A DNA stretch of 14,767 nucleotides from Deinococcus sp. (GCF_030523985.1 NZ_JAUNHK010000010.1:1-14767); one strand, 5' to 3'; shown: positions 1-8,957, counted from the first letter of the stretch. Program-made: numbers and translations. Notes: a model not told the origin generated them from the letters alone.

Positions 1-10
1 CCCAACTGGT

Positions 11-517
11 TCAGCCCAGCCGCCGTTTGAGGTAGTCGTCCATCTGCGCCAGTTGCAGGCCCAAGTCGTCCTGAAGGGCTTCGACCCGTTGGCGCAGGGC
101 CGTGAGTTCCGCTTGACTGTTGGCATTCCCCGGCGGCAGGGCGCGGGTTTCGAGGGCACTCTTCTCCAGGGCAATTTTTTCCAGGGCACTGAGGCGCTGG
201 TCGAGGTGGCTCTGAAGCTGGGCAAAGCGGCTGCTTTCCTGAGCGTCCAGGCTGGTGCGCAACTGCTCCATGTCGCGCAGCAGCCGGGCGCTGTCGGCTT
301 CCGCCCGCAGCCGGGTCAGGCCCGCCCAGAAGTAGAAGACCAGCGCCGGAATCAGCATCAGCAAGAGCAGCAGCAAACCCATCGGCATGTTGCGGTAGGT
401 GGCAAAGCCCAGGTACAGGGTATGGGGGTAGGTCAGAAAATCCGTGTTGAGGGCCGCCAGAACCCCCAGCAGCACCAGAAACAGAAGCAAAACGCCGAGG
501 CGCAGGCCCATTCGCAT
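11..517 (-). CDS. LapA-domain-like small membrane protein with coiled-coil tail
   Basis: The 168-residue product has two hydrophobic segments at about residues 4-23 and 45-64. A long charged, heptad-like helix from about 68 to 165 follows and probably forms a cytoplasmic coiled coil. Two transmembrane helices with a short loop and then a coiled coil is the plan of the LapA (DUF1049) family of small inner-membrane proteins. No catalytic motif is visible, so the function is unknown; a scaffolding or envelope-assembly role is only suggested by the family. The ATG follows a TAGCCT hexamer by 5 nt and there is no Shine-Dalgarno, so it is probably leaderless. It is divergent from the IclR gene. The family call is moderate, but the gene itself is secure because the reading frame is full length and the protein has sensible membrane topology. 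Confidence 0.82.
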   Translation of the reverse strand: MRMGLRLGVLLLFLVLLGVLAALNTDFLTYPHTLYLGFATYRNMPMGLLLLLLMLIPALVFYFWAGLTRLRAEADSARLLRDMEQLRTSLDAQESSRFAQLQSHLDQRLSALEKIALEKSALETRALPPGNANSQAELTALRQRVEALQDDLGLQLAQMDDYLKRRLG

Positions 518-522
518 GGTTC

Positions 523-528
523 AGGCTA
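523..528 (-). promoter_or_regulatory. -10 element for the LapA-like gene (leaderless)
   Basis: On the minus strand TAGCCT matches TANNNT and ends 5 nt before the ATG at 517. There is no convincing -35 at 16-18 nt upstream and no Shine-Dalgarno before the ATG, which fits a leaderless or nearly leaderless transcript. Confidence 0.45.
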
Positions 529-569
529 ACAGATGGCCCGCTGAGGGGATGGCCCCACAATGGAGGGCG

Positions 570-598
570 TAGACAAGTCCGGGGTGTCCCGCTAGTGT
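570..598 (+). promoter_or_regulatory. Promoter of the IclR-family gene (leaderless)
   Basis: The -35 hexamer TAGACA (570-575, five of six to TTGACA) is followed by a 17-nt spacer and the -10 hexamer TAGTGT (593-598). Transcription would start about 7 nt after the -10, at or beside the GTG start at 605. An in-frame TAG at 593-595 rules out any longer start, so promoter and start codon agree on a leaderless mRNA. This is the best-formed promoter in the window. Confidence 0.7.
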
Positions 599-604
599 GG
601 ACGC

Positions 605-1309
605 GTGCTTTCTCTTCAAAAAGCGTCCAACATCCTGGGGGCCTTCAGCGCCGAGCAGCCGGAGTGGGGTGTGCGTGCCCTCGCGGCGCATCTCGGCGTG
701 CCCCGTGCCACAGCCCATGCTTATCTGGCAGGGCTGACCGAGGCGGGGTTCCTGCGCCGCACGCCGCACGGCAAGTACCGCCTGTCGTGGCACATTGCCG
801 AGATGGGGGCGCAGCTCACGTCCTCGCTGCCCTGGTTTCAGGACGCCCGCTCGCTGCTGACGCGGCTGGCGCTGGAAGTGCGGGCGGTGGCCTTCCTGTG
901 CATTCTGGAAGGCGAAGACGTGGTGGCCTGTATCCGTGACCGCCACCCCGACGCCGACATTGACCTGCCGCTGGACATTTACCTGCCGGCCACCGCCACC
1001 GCCAGCGGCAAACTGCTGTATGCCTACGCGGGCCTGAACCCCAAAGAATTTACGTCCTGCACGCAGAGCAGCATCACCACACAGGACGAATGGAAGACCG
1101 AAGTGGCGCGGGTGCGGCGGCTGGGCTACGCCTACTCCATCGAGGAATGGATTCCGGGGCAGTGCACGCTGGCCGTGCCTTACTCCCACGGCGGCAGCGT
1201 GGTCGCCAGCATCGGCGTGCAGATGAGCGCCCAGCGGTATCTGCGCGAGGAACGGCAGATTCGTTCGCGGGTGCTGGACATCGTGGGCGAGGAAGCGGAA
1301 CTGGGCTGA
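605..1309 (+). CDS. IclR-family transcriptional regulator
   Basis: The 234-residue product has the two-domain plan of IclR regulators. An N-terminal winged helix-turn-helix spans about residues 1-63, with the recognition helix in the stretch GVPRATAHAYLAGL. A linker helix follows, then an IclR effector-binding domain from about 78 to 231 with the typical segments LPATATASGKLLYA and RRLGYAYSIEEWIPG. Family members bind DNA as dimers or tetramers and respond to small acids or sugars, often controlling a neighbouring catabolic operon. Here no catabolic gene adjoins it; the neighbours are a LapA-like protein and, convergently, feoC. Its ligand and targets therefore cannot be read from context. 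GTG at 605 is the only possible early start because TAG at 593 closes the frame upstream. Confidence 0.93.
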   Translation: MLSLQKASNILGAFSAEQPEWGVRALAAHLGVPRATAHAYLAGLTEAGFLRRTPHGKYRLSWHIAEMGAQLTSSLPWFQDARSLLTRLALEVRAVAFLCILEGEDVVACIRDRHPDADIDLPLDIYLPATATASGKLLYAYAGLNPKEFTSCTQSSITTQDEWKTEVARVRRLGYAYSIEEWIPGQCTLAVPYSHGGSVVASIGVQMSAQRYLREERQIRSRVLDIVGEEAELG

Positions 1310-1314
1310 GGCCT

Positions 1315-1337
1315 GCCGCCGAAAACAGCGTGGCGGC
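1315..1337. terminator. Possible bidirectional hairpin between iclR-type gene and feoC
   Basis: GCCGCC (1315-1320) pairs perfectly with GGCGGC (1332-1337) across an 11-nt loop in the 65-bp gap between two convergent genes. The position suits a shared transcription stop, but no T-tract follows on either strand, so it is not a classical intrinsic terminator. Confidence 0.3.
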
Positions 1338-1374
1338 CCGGTGCCGAACGTGGCAACGTCAAAACGCCAGAAGC

Positions 1375-1673
1375 CTATCCACCTGCTTCTTGCCGCGCCA
1401 GATACGCCTCTCCTCGTGGCGTCAGCCGCAGCAGGTGCAGGGCAGGGGCGTTGGGTTCCCCGTCGGCGTTGCGGCATAGGCTTTTGAGGGCGCAGGGGCC
1501 GCAGGCGCAGTGACCTTCACCCTGCACGGCTTCCTGCACGTAGCCGCCCGCGTGCAGGGTTCTCAACATGCCTTCCAGAGCGCCCGGCGTGGTGCCCAGG
1601 TCGGCGGCGAGTTCGGCAGGCGTGCGCGGAGCCTGGGCCACCGCCCGCAGCACACCCGCCAGCGGCAGTGCGC

Positions 1674-1677
<4 letters not shown>
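1375..1677 (-). CDS. feoC: FeoC-like winged-helix protein with four-cysteine motif
   Basis: The 100-residue product begins with a small winged-helix-like fold (residues 1-50, including AELAADLGTTPGALEGMLRT). Next comes a cysteine cluster at about C57, C59, C62 and C68 (C-x-C-x2-C-x5-C), then a short tail reading HLLRLTPRGEAYLA. FeoC proteins of gamma-proteobacteria have the same order: a winged helix with a cysteine-rich wing that can hold an iron-sulfur cluster, thought to sense iron or oxygen and to act on FeoB. The ATG at 1677 overlaps the feoB stop as ATGA, so translation is probably coupled. The name rests on fold, cysteines and operon position; an iron-sulfur regulator of different ancestry is possible. 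The start is chosen from the overlap, since longer in-frame starts would lie inside feoB. Confidence 0.8.
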
Positions 1678-3910
<2,233 letters not shown>

Positions 3911-3914
<4 letters not shown>

Positions 3915-4141
3915 TGGCGCACCCGAATGCCGCTCAGGTCGGCGCGGCGCAGCGCGAGGTCACTTTGGCCCACCCGCAACTCGACCGGGTCGCCCAGCGG
4001 CGCAAACCGCACGACTTCGACCCTGGCCCCGCGCACGAAGCCCAGTTCGAGCAGGCGGCGGCGCAGGGGATGCGCCCGGTCGAGCGAAACGATGTGGGCC
4101 GCTTCGCCGGGGCGCAATTGGTCAAGGGGGCGTTCTTCCAT
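3911..4141 (-). CDS. feoA: Ferrous iron transport protein FeoA
   Basis: FeoA is a small cytoplasmic SH3-like protein that supports FeoB-dependent Fe(II) uptake. The 76-residue product has the usual pattern: a start strand (LDQLRPGEAAHIVSLD), the helix RRRLLELGFVRGARVEVVR, then APLGDPVELRVGQSDLALRRADLSGIRV, which matches the conserved GDP-x-E-x-R and A-x-R-x2-D-x5 V/I segments. Two starts are possible. ATG at 4153 gives 80 residues but lies inside the -10 hexamer. ATG at 4141 lies 8 nt after the -10 and leaves a normal FeoA N-terminus, so I prefer it as a near-leaderless start. Its stop overlaps the feoB start (ATGA). It is the first gene of feoABC and the promoter overlaps a perfect inverted repeat, which suggests metal-responsive control. 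Confidence 0.93.
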
Positions 4142-4143
4142 AC

Positions 4144-4160
4144 CCGAGTACATTACTCGG
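4144..4160. promoter_or_regulatory. Perfect 17-bp inverted repeat, putative metal-regulator operator of feoABC
   Basis: On the minus strand the sequence reads CCGAGTA-ATG-TACTCGG: two perfect 7-bp arms around a 3-bp centre. It covers the whole -10 hexamer of the feoA promoter and the stretch up to the start codon, a position where a bound repressor would block RNA polymerase. Feo operons are commonly under Fur- or DtxR/MntR-type regulators. The sequence is not a textbook Fur or DtxR box, so the binding protein is inference. Confidence 0.55.
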
Positions 4161-4177
4161 ATTTAGCGGAAGGGCAA
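4150..4177 (-). promoter_or_regulatory. Promoter of feoABC
   Basis: On the minus strand TTGCCC (4177-4172) is followed by a 16-nt spacer and TAATGT (4155-4150, matching TANNNT). Eight nucleotides separate the -10 from the ATG at 4141. There is no Shine-Dalgarno before either candidate ATG, so the start-codon choice rests on this promoter. The -10 lies within the inverted repeat at 4144-4160. Confidence 0.55.
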
Positions 4178-4291
4178 GGGGCAAGCGGGCAGGGGTGGCC
4201 CAAGTGTCTAAGCATCTGGGGCGAAAAACGGTGTTTAGGAGCGTCAGCATCCCGTTGTCACGCTTTGCCGCCGAGAGTCACTTCAAGCCTT

Positions 4292-5266
4292 TCAACCCTC
4301 TCCCAAATCCAGTGTAAAGGGCTGCTGCAACCCCGCTTCGGCAGCGGCGCGGGCCGCGTCCGGGGCAAAATTCAGCGCCAGCACCGCCCGGTAGGTGCGC
4401 TGGGCCAGCTCGCGTTCGCCCTGGGCATCGCGCACCTGTCCCAGCCTCGCCAACACCAGTCCCGCCAGCGAACGGGGGTGCTCGTTCGGGAGGGCGTGGG
4501 CGGCCTGTTCCAGCAGGGTTCGGGCGTCGTCCAAGTGCCCCGCTGCGAAATAGATGTGGGCGGCAGCGGCCCGCAGTTCGGCGGCGGGGGTCACGGCGTC
4601 CCCCTCCTCGCGCTGCAAGGCGGCGAGCAGGGCGCTGAGGTCGTCGTCCTCGCGCAGTTGCCAGGCCCGGTCAGCCAGGGCACGCAGGCGGCTGGCTTCG
4701 CCGGGGGTGGGCAGCGTGGCGGGCAGGGCGGCGTGCGGCAACCGCTCCAGCAGCGGGGTCATGTCGTCCAGCGCGACGATGGCCGCGCCCACACAGCCTT
4801 GCAACCGCTCGACCAGGTCGTTCAGCTGCCGCTCACGCCAGCGGGTGCCGGGGCCTTCGTCCAGCGCGGCGCGGGTGGCGGCGTGGTAGGTCTGGGCGGC
4901 CTCGCGCAGTGGCCCCAGCACACTCTGCGGGGTCAGTGGGGCGCTGAGGTGCTGGCGAAATTCGGCCTCGGCGCGGGCCGCCTGCGACAGCCGTTCACGG
5001 CCCTGGGGGTAGAGCTTCAGAAATTCCAGCAGTTGCCCGTGTTCTTCGTCGGCCCAGGCCCAGTCGGGGGCGTCTAGCTCCTGCACGGTGAACCCGGCAG
5101 CGGGTAGGGCGTCACGCAGCGGGTGCTCGGGGTCGTGGCCCGAGGCCCACCAGACCGTTTGCGGGCGCAACTCGCTCAGCCACTCGGTCACGGTGGCGGC
5201 GTTGTAGTGGGGCTGAAGCCGCAGCAGGTCGCCCAGGTCGGGAAGGAGCAGCAGCGGGGCAGTCAT
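4292..5266 (-). CDS. Uncharacterised protein with TPR-like C-terminal helices
   Basis: I do not recognise this 324-residue protein with confidence. It has no signal peptide or membrane helix and is rich in Ala, Leu, Glu and Arg. The region around residues 145-180 (RERQLNDLVERL, then GAAIVALDDMTPLLERL) has a helix-strand-helix pattern that loosely recalls the C-terminal part of TraB/ChaN-like domains. Residues about 230-315 form paired helices of tetratricopeptide type (AHIYFAAGHLDDARTLLEQA, then a second pair ending in TYRAVLALNF), suggesting protein binding. The frame remains open upstream to 5359, but ATG at 5266 follows a TAGACT hexamer by 7 nt and avoids the divergent gene, so I use it. 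It faces the glucodextranase-C-like gene across a 61-bp gap and lies upstream of feoA on the same strand. Function unknown. Confidence 0.85.
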   Translation of the reverse strand: MTAPLLLLPDLGDLLRLQPHYNAATVTEWLSELRPQTVWWASGHDPEHPLRDALPAAGFTVQELDAPDWAWADEEHGQLLEFLKLYPQGRERLSQAARAEAEFRQHLSAPLTPQSVLGPLREAAQTYHAATRAALDEGPGTRWRERQLNDLVERLQGCVGAAIVALDDMTPLLERLPHAALPATLPTPGEASRLRALADRAWQLREDDDLSALLAALQREEGDAVTPAAELRAAAAHIYFAAGHLDDARTLLEQAAHALPNEHPRSLAGLVLARLGQVRDAQGERELAQRTYRAVLALNFAPDAARAAAEAGLQQPFTLDLGEG

Positions 5267-5273
5267 GCGGGCC

Positions 5274-5279
5274 AGTCTA
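5274..5279 (-). promoter_or_regulatory. -10 element for the uncharacterised TPR-like gene
   Basis: On the minus strand TAGACT (TANNNT) is followed by 7 nt and the ATG at 5266. There is no Shine-Dalgarno and no good -35. The element supports the 5266 start and a leaderless transcript. Confidence 0.5.
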
Positions 5280-5314
5280 CAGGGCAGGCGGGGGCCGGGA
5301 ATTTTGTGGTCGGC

Positions 5315-5320
5315 TATACT
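5315..5320 (+). promoter_or_regulatory. -10 element for the glucodextranase-C-like gene
   Basis: TATACT is one of the closest matches to a consensus -10 in the window. It is followed by 7 nt and an in-frame GTG at 5328. No clear -35 is visible in the GC-rich sequence upstream. It supports a leaderless GTG start, which conflicts with the need for a signal peptide (see the gene entry). Confidence 0.55.
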
Positions 5321-5327
5321 TCGCGCC

Positions 5328-6071
5328 GTGTCCTGGATGACCCTCGTTGCCGCCGCCACCCTGAGTTTTTCCGACCCGGCGGGGGACGCGCACGGCGACG
5401 GCGGCTATGTGTTGCCGCTGCGTCCGGCGGTGTCGGCAGAGGCGCTCGACCTGCGCTCCTTCAAGGTGGAAGTGGAGGGCCCCACCACCCGCCTGACCGT
5501 GGATTTCGGCGGGCACCAGAACCCCTGGAGGTTGCCGAGCGGCTTCTCGGCGGGCGTGACCGACATCTTCATCAAGACCGATGCGGGCGGCGAACGCGAC
5601 TTGAAGGGTCTGGGCCTACGCACGGCGGGCAGTGACGGGTGGCAGTACCACATTCAGGTGGACGGAGCGCGGCCCCTGCTGGAACAGGTGCTGGGCAGCC
5701 AGCGCCGCACGCTGACGCCGCCAGAGGTCGAGATGAACGGCACGCGTCTGGTCATCGAAACCGACGAGCTTCCTACGGGCAAGCACGCCTATTGGGTCAC
5801 CAGCAGTGTCTACACTCCGCTGAGTCCCGACGGGCGAATGCGGCCCGACCCGTCGCCCAACGCCAGTGGCCTGCAAGCCCTGGGCGAGGGGCGGCCCGTC
5901 CCGGTGGATGTGCTGGCGGCCCCCGGCGACCGCCGCGCCTACACGAACGGCACGCTGGCGGCGGTGGGCCAGACCCGCGACTGGCGGCTGGCGACCCTGA
6001 TGGCCCTGGGAGCGTTGGGACTGCTCCTGACGGGCCTGAGTGTGTGGCGCAGTTGGCGGCAGGGCGAATGA
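5328..6071 (+). CDS. Glucodextranase C-terminal-like (DOMON-type) membrane-anchored protein
   Basis: From GTG 5328 the product is 247 residues. It opens with LSFSDPAGDAHGDG, and then a run through LDLRSFKVEVE and TDIFIKTD. This is the pattern of the C-terminal binding module of glucodextranase and related secreted sugar-enzyme accessory domains (beta-sandwich). A single C-terminal transmembrane helix (LATLMALGALGLLLTGLSVW) is followed by RSWRQGE, so the domain should face outside. No catalytic residues are evident, so a carbohydrate- or surface-binding role is inference. The start is uncertain: GTG 5328 fits the TATACT promoter but leaves only about 13 residues before the domain and no basic n-region. 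ATG 5265 would add a basic, hydrophobic leader but overlaps the divergent start codon. The stop overlaps the next start as ATGA. Confidence 0.8.
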   Translation: MSWMTLVAAATLSFSDPAGDAHGDGGYVLPLRPAVSAEALDLRSFKVEVEGPTTRLTVDFGGHQNPWRLPSGFSAGVTDIFIKTDAGGERDLKGLGLRTAGSDGWQYHIQVDGARPLLEQVLGSQRRTLTPPEVEMNGTRLVIETDELPTGKHAYWVTSSVYTPLSPDGRMRPDPSPNASGLQALGEGRPVPVDVLAAPGDRRAYTNGTLAAVGQTRDWRLATLMALGALGLLLTGLSVWRSWRQGE

Positions 6072-6955
6072 ATGGTAGGCGGCCCGCTGTTTCCCCCGCC
6101 CTGCTCATCCTGGCGGCAGCGGTGCTGTGGGGACTGCTGGGCATTCTGGGCAAGCAGGCTCAGCAGGCGGGCGTGGGGCCACTGGAAGTCGCCTTCTGGC
6201 GGGCCGCCCTGGCCGGGGGACTGTTTGCCCTCCACGCCCTGCTGACCCGCGCCGCCTTTCCCAAGGGACGTGACCTTTTGATAACGGTGCTGTTCGGGCT
6301 GGTGGGCGTGAGCGTGTTTTACGCGGCGTACCAACTGGCCGTGCGGGCAGGTGGAGCCAGTCTCGCCAGCGTGCTGCTCTACACTTCGCCTGCCTTCGTC
6401 GCCCTGATGGGCTGGGCCTTCCTGCGCGAGCGTCTCGGCCCGCGTGAACTCTTGGCGGTGGGCGGCACCCTCGGCGGTATTGCCCTGATTAGCCTCGGCG
6501 GGGGCCAGGGCGTCACCGTGACCCCGCTGGCACTGCTGTGGGGGCTGCTGTCCGGGTTTACATACAGTCTGTACTACCTGTATGGCAAGGCATTTTTCGG
6601 GCGCTACTCGCCTGCCGCCCTGTTCGCGGTGGCGTTGCCCGTGGGCGCGGCAGGACTCCTGCCCTTCGTTCAGTTTGCCCCCAAAACCGACGGCGCGTGG
6701 CTCAGCCTGGGCGGGCTGGCGCTGCTGTGTACCTACCTGGCTTATCTGGCCTACAGCGTGGGCCTGCGCTCCCTGCCCGCGACCCGCGCCAGCGTGATTG
6801 CCAGTCTGGAACCCGTGGTGGCGGCGCTGCTGGCGGCGTGGCTTTTTGCTGAGCGCCTTTCCCCCCTCGCGCTGGCAGGGGCGGCGCTGGTGGTCGGAGC
6901 GGCCCTGCTGCTGGGCACGGCGTCGGAGGACGAAACGCACCCCGCAGCAGAATGA
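6068..6955 (+). CDS. EamA/DMT-family transporter
   Basis: The 295-residue inner-membrane protein has about ten transmembrane helices arranged as two EamA repeats. The first holds the stretch ILAAAVLWGLLGILGKQA and ends near LLYTSPAFVALMGWAFLRERL. The second holds LLWGLLSGFTYSLYYLYGKA and ends near IASLEPVVAALLAAWLFAERL. The paired P-x-hydrophobic-R/ER-L signatures are typical of drug/metabolite transporters that export amino acids, sugars or other small metabolites; the substrate cannot be predicted. ATG 6068 overlaps the upstream stop as ATGA, with AGGG just before it, so it is probably co-transcribed and translationally coupled to the glucodextranase-C-like gene. The longer open frame upstream of 6068 is a shadow of that gene. 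Confidence 0.93.
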   Translation: MNGRRPAVSPALLILAAAVLWGLLGILGKQAQQAGVGPLEVAFWRAALAGGLFALHALLTRAAFPKGRDLLITVLFGLVGVSVFYAAYQLAVRAGGASLASVLLYTSPAFVALMGWAFLRERLGPRELLAVGGTLGGIALISLGGGQGVTVTPLALLWGLLSGFTYSLYYLYGKAFFGRYSPAALFAVALPVGAAGLLPFVQFAPKTDGAWLSLGGLALLCTYLAYLAYSVGLRSLPATRASVIASLEPVVAALLAAWLFAERLSPLALAGAALVVGAALLLGTASEDETHPAAE

Positions 6956-6985
6956 CCGACGGGGGAGAGAGGCCTCTATCTGTGC

Positions 6986-7684
6986 TCAGCCCCCGTAGCT
7001 CTGTCGCAGCCGCCGCAGACCTTCGCGCCCGCCGATGCGCCTGGGGGGCAGGTCGTCCAGCCGCACGGCGCGGAGGCCGCGTTCGCTTAGGCCGCCCAGC
7101 AGCAGGTCAAGCAGTTCGGGCGTGACCTTTGGGCCGTCATGGAGCAGCACCACACTGCCCCCGCGTACTCGGCGCAGGGTGGCGGCGGCAAGCGTGGCGG
7201 CGTCCCCACCGGTCCAGTCGCGGCCCTCGGTGTCCCAGAGTGCCACTTCTCGTCCGGCGAGGTGGGCCAGCAACCGGGTCAGCGGACTGTGGCCCCCGTA
7301 GGGCGGGCGGTAGAGATGTCCGGCATCTGGGTTGGGGTGCCAGCGCACCTGCGCCCACTCCTGCCAGGGCGGCAGCAGCAGCGCGTGCCGGTGCCAGCGT
7401 CCGTGCGCTTCCAGTTGGTGTCCGGCGTCGCGTAGAGCCTGCAGTTCGGCAGGAAAGGCGCGGCAGGGCGGCTCCAAGACGAAGAAAGTGGCGCTCGCCC
7501 CGTGTTTTTCCAGCACCTTCAGCAGCTCGGGCGTGCGCTCCGAGGGACCGTCGTCGAAAGTCAGCGCCACGCGGTCACTTTCCGGCCCCGCGCCCAGTGC
7601 GCCCAGGCCAGCGGCGCGTCCCAGCAGGTCGGCCAATAGGGGTGCGCCCGCCAGTAACCCCAGCGTCCGGAACCGCCGTTTCAA
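6986..7684 (-). CDS. Polysaccharide deacetylase (NodB homology, CE4)
   Basis: The 232-residue product carries the CE4 motifs in order. These are TFDDGPS (42-48, catalytic and metal aspartates D44 and D45), an H-x3-H metal pair in AHGRWHRH (H94, H98), RPPYG (126-130), WDTEGRDW (150-157) and LLHDG (180-184). The family removes N- or O-acetyl groups from peptidoglycan, chitin-like or exopolysaccharide chains. The N-terminus MKRRFR plus a hydrophobic run to about residue 33 could be a signal or membrane anchor, placing the enzyme at the envelope. The start is TTG at 7684, overlapping the MFS stop as TTGA; no better start is in frame. Substrate unknown; all catalytic residues seem intact. Confidence 0.92.
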   Translation of the reverse strand: MKRRFRTLGLLAGAPLLADLLGRAAGLGALGAGPESDRVALTFDDGPSERTPELLKVLEKHGASATFFVLEPPCRAFPAELQALRDAGHQLEAHGRWHRHALLLPPWQEWAQVRWHPNPDAGHLYRPPYGGHSPLTRLLAHLAGREVALWDTEGRDWTGGDAATLAAATLRRVRGGSVVLLHDGPKVTPELLDLLLGGLSERGLRAVRLDDLPPRRIGGREGLRRLRQSYGG

Positions 7685-8925
7685 GGTGTGTTGACCGCCT
7701 GTTCCGGCGAAGGTGTGTCCTGCACCGGGGCATCGAAAACGCGCCGCAGCAGCACATAGCCCAGGGTGGCGACCAGTGACAGCACGGCCCCCACCAGAAA
7801 CGGCCCCGGCACGCCCAGAGTGCGGTAAGCGAAGGCCCCCAGCAGCGGCCCCAGCGCGTTACCGATGTTTTCCACCGTCATCAGCGTGCCCCAGGCGGCG
7901 GGGCGCTGAGACTCGGGGAGGCGCTGCGCGACCAGGGCGGCCCAGCCCGGCGCGATGAAGGCGTAGCCCAGGCCCAGCAGCGCCGCCAGGGGGTACAGCG
8001 CCCAGGTGGGCGGCGTGGTGGCGATCCCGCCCAGGCTGAGGGCCAGCAGCGCAAAGCCCAGCGTGACCGACCAGCGGGCCTGCCCCCCGTCGGCAAATTT
8101 GCCCGTCAGTGGCATGGTGCTGAAGGCCACCGCTCCGCCCAGGCCCAGCAGCGCCACCATGCCCCAGTACGACAGCCCCAGCGCCTTGTAGAGCGTGAAC
8201 AGCAGCGGCCCCAGCAGCGTCATGGTCAGCGTCTGCAGGAAAGCCGCCGGAATCAGCGGGGCGAGGGCACGCAGCGCCAGCTTGACGCCCGCCGGTTTGC
8301 CCGTTTCGGGCGCGGTCTGGGCACGTAGGCGGGGCGGCAGCAACAGCGCGAGGGCCACCCCTGCCCCCAGCAGCGACAGACACAGGCCGAAGACCAGGCT
8401 GCGCGGCGAGTCGGCCAGTGCCCCCAGCGTCAGGAAACCGACCCCGACGATGGGCATCACGCTCATGGTGACGGCGGTCAGCACCCGTCCCTGGTGGCTG
8501 CTGCGGGCCGCATCCGCCGTGAGGCTCATCAGTGCGGGCCACATGGGGCTAAAGCCGATGCCGTGCAGCGCCGCCGCCAACAGCAGCAGCCAGCCGCTCT
8601 GGGCCACCGACAGCACGAAGAGCGCCAGCAGGCTCAGTACCGCGCCGAGCAGCACCACGGGGCGCAGGCCGAAGCGCAGCAGCGCGACTCCTGCTGGGCC
8701 ACGTAGCGCCGTGTCCGCGATGAAGTGGGCGGTGTAGGCCGTCGAAGCCATAACCACCGCGTCCGCTTTGGGCAGGTGCAGCAGCTTTTCGGTGGCCTGC
8801 GGCAGATAGGCCCCGTACATGCCGCTGCGTACGAATTCGGCGCAGGCCAGCAGCAAGGCTCCGGCGGCCACCTGCCGCAAGGTGCCGGGCAGGAGGGGGA
8901 GGCGCTGTCTCAGTTCGGCGGTCAT
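7681..8925 (-). CDS. MFS transporter
   Basis: The 414-residue protein has about twelve hydrophobic helices and a central basic loop near PPRLRAQTAPETGKPAG, the layout of the major facilitator superfamily. A GIGFSPMWPALMSL stretch in the N half and GLGYAFIAPGWAALVAQRLPESQR in the C half are typical of MFS efflux-type proteins. The substrate is unknown. It is followed directly by the deacetylase, and a glycosyltransferase gene starts 33 bp away on the other strand. A role in exporting an envelope precursor or glycolipid is therefore conceivable but unproven. It is the only gene here with a clear Shine-Dalgarno, GGGAGG (8938-8933), 7 nt before the ATG. Confidence 0.93.
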   Translation of the reverse strand: MTAELRQRLPLLPGTLRQVAAGALLLACAEFVRSGMYGAYLPQATEKLLHLPKADAVVMASTAYTAHFIADTALRGPAGVALLRFGLRPVVLLGAVLSLLALFVLSVAQSGWLLLLAAALHGIGFSPMWPALMSLTADAARSSHQGRVLTAVTMSVMPIVGVGFLTLGALADSPRSLVFGLCLSLLGAGVALALLLPPRLRAQTAPETGKPAGVKLALRALAPLIPAAFLQTLTMTLLGPLLFTLYKALGLSYWGMVALLGLGGAVAFSTMPLTGKFADGGQARWSVTLGFALLALSLGGIATTPPTWALYPLAALLGLGYAFIAPGWAALVAQRLPESQRPAAWGTLMTVENIGNALGPLLGAFAYRTLGVPGPFLVGAVLSLVATLGYVLLRRVFDAPVQDTPSPEQAVNTP

Positions 8926-8932
8926 GGGCGTG

Positions 8933-8938
8933 CCTCCC
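8933..8938 (-). promoter_or_regulatory. Shine-Dalgarno of the MFS gene
   Basis: GGGAGG on the minus strand lies 7 nt before the ATG at 8925. It fixes that start and is unusual in this window, where other first genes lack such a site. It implies a 5' leader, so the transcript probably begins inside or antisense to the start of the neighbouring glycosyltransferase gene. Confidence 0.65.
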
Positions 8939-8945
8939 GGTCTGT

Positions 8946-8951
8946 TACCCT
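8946..8951 (+). promoter_or_regulatory. -10 element for the family 2 glycosyltransferase gene
   Basis: TACCCT (TANNNT) is followed by 6 nt and the GTG at 8958, placing the probable transcript start at the start codon. No clear -35 is seen and there is no Shine-Dalgarno. Confidence 0.45.
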
Positions 8952-8957
8952 GTCTCG

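Noticed and set aside
170..185. Run of T (aattttttcc) inside the LapA-like gene as a possible plus-strand terminator
   Set aside because: It lies within coding sequence of the minus-strand gene (Lys/Ile codons) and has no GC-rich stem before it.
521..1477. Long open frame on the minus strand opposite the IclR gene
   Set aside because: The translation is rich in Arg, Gly, His and Pro with no domain pattern, as expected for a GC-rich shadow. The plus strand has a clear IclR protein with its own promoter.
4208..4238. Imperfect inverted repeat CTAAGCA / TGTTTAG upstream of feoA
   Set aside because: One mismatch in 7-bp arms with a 17-nt loop is within chance for a gap of this size. It has no T-tract and does not align with the feo promoter, so I do not call a terminator or operator.
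6968..6977. AGAGGCCTCT palindrome in the 30-bp gap between the EamA and deacetylase genes
   Set aside because: Ten bases with no loop cannot form a stable hairpin and no T-tract follows. A palindrome of this size is expected by chance.
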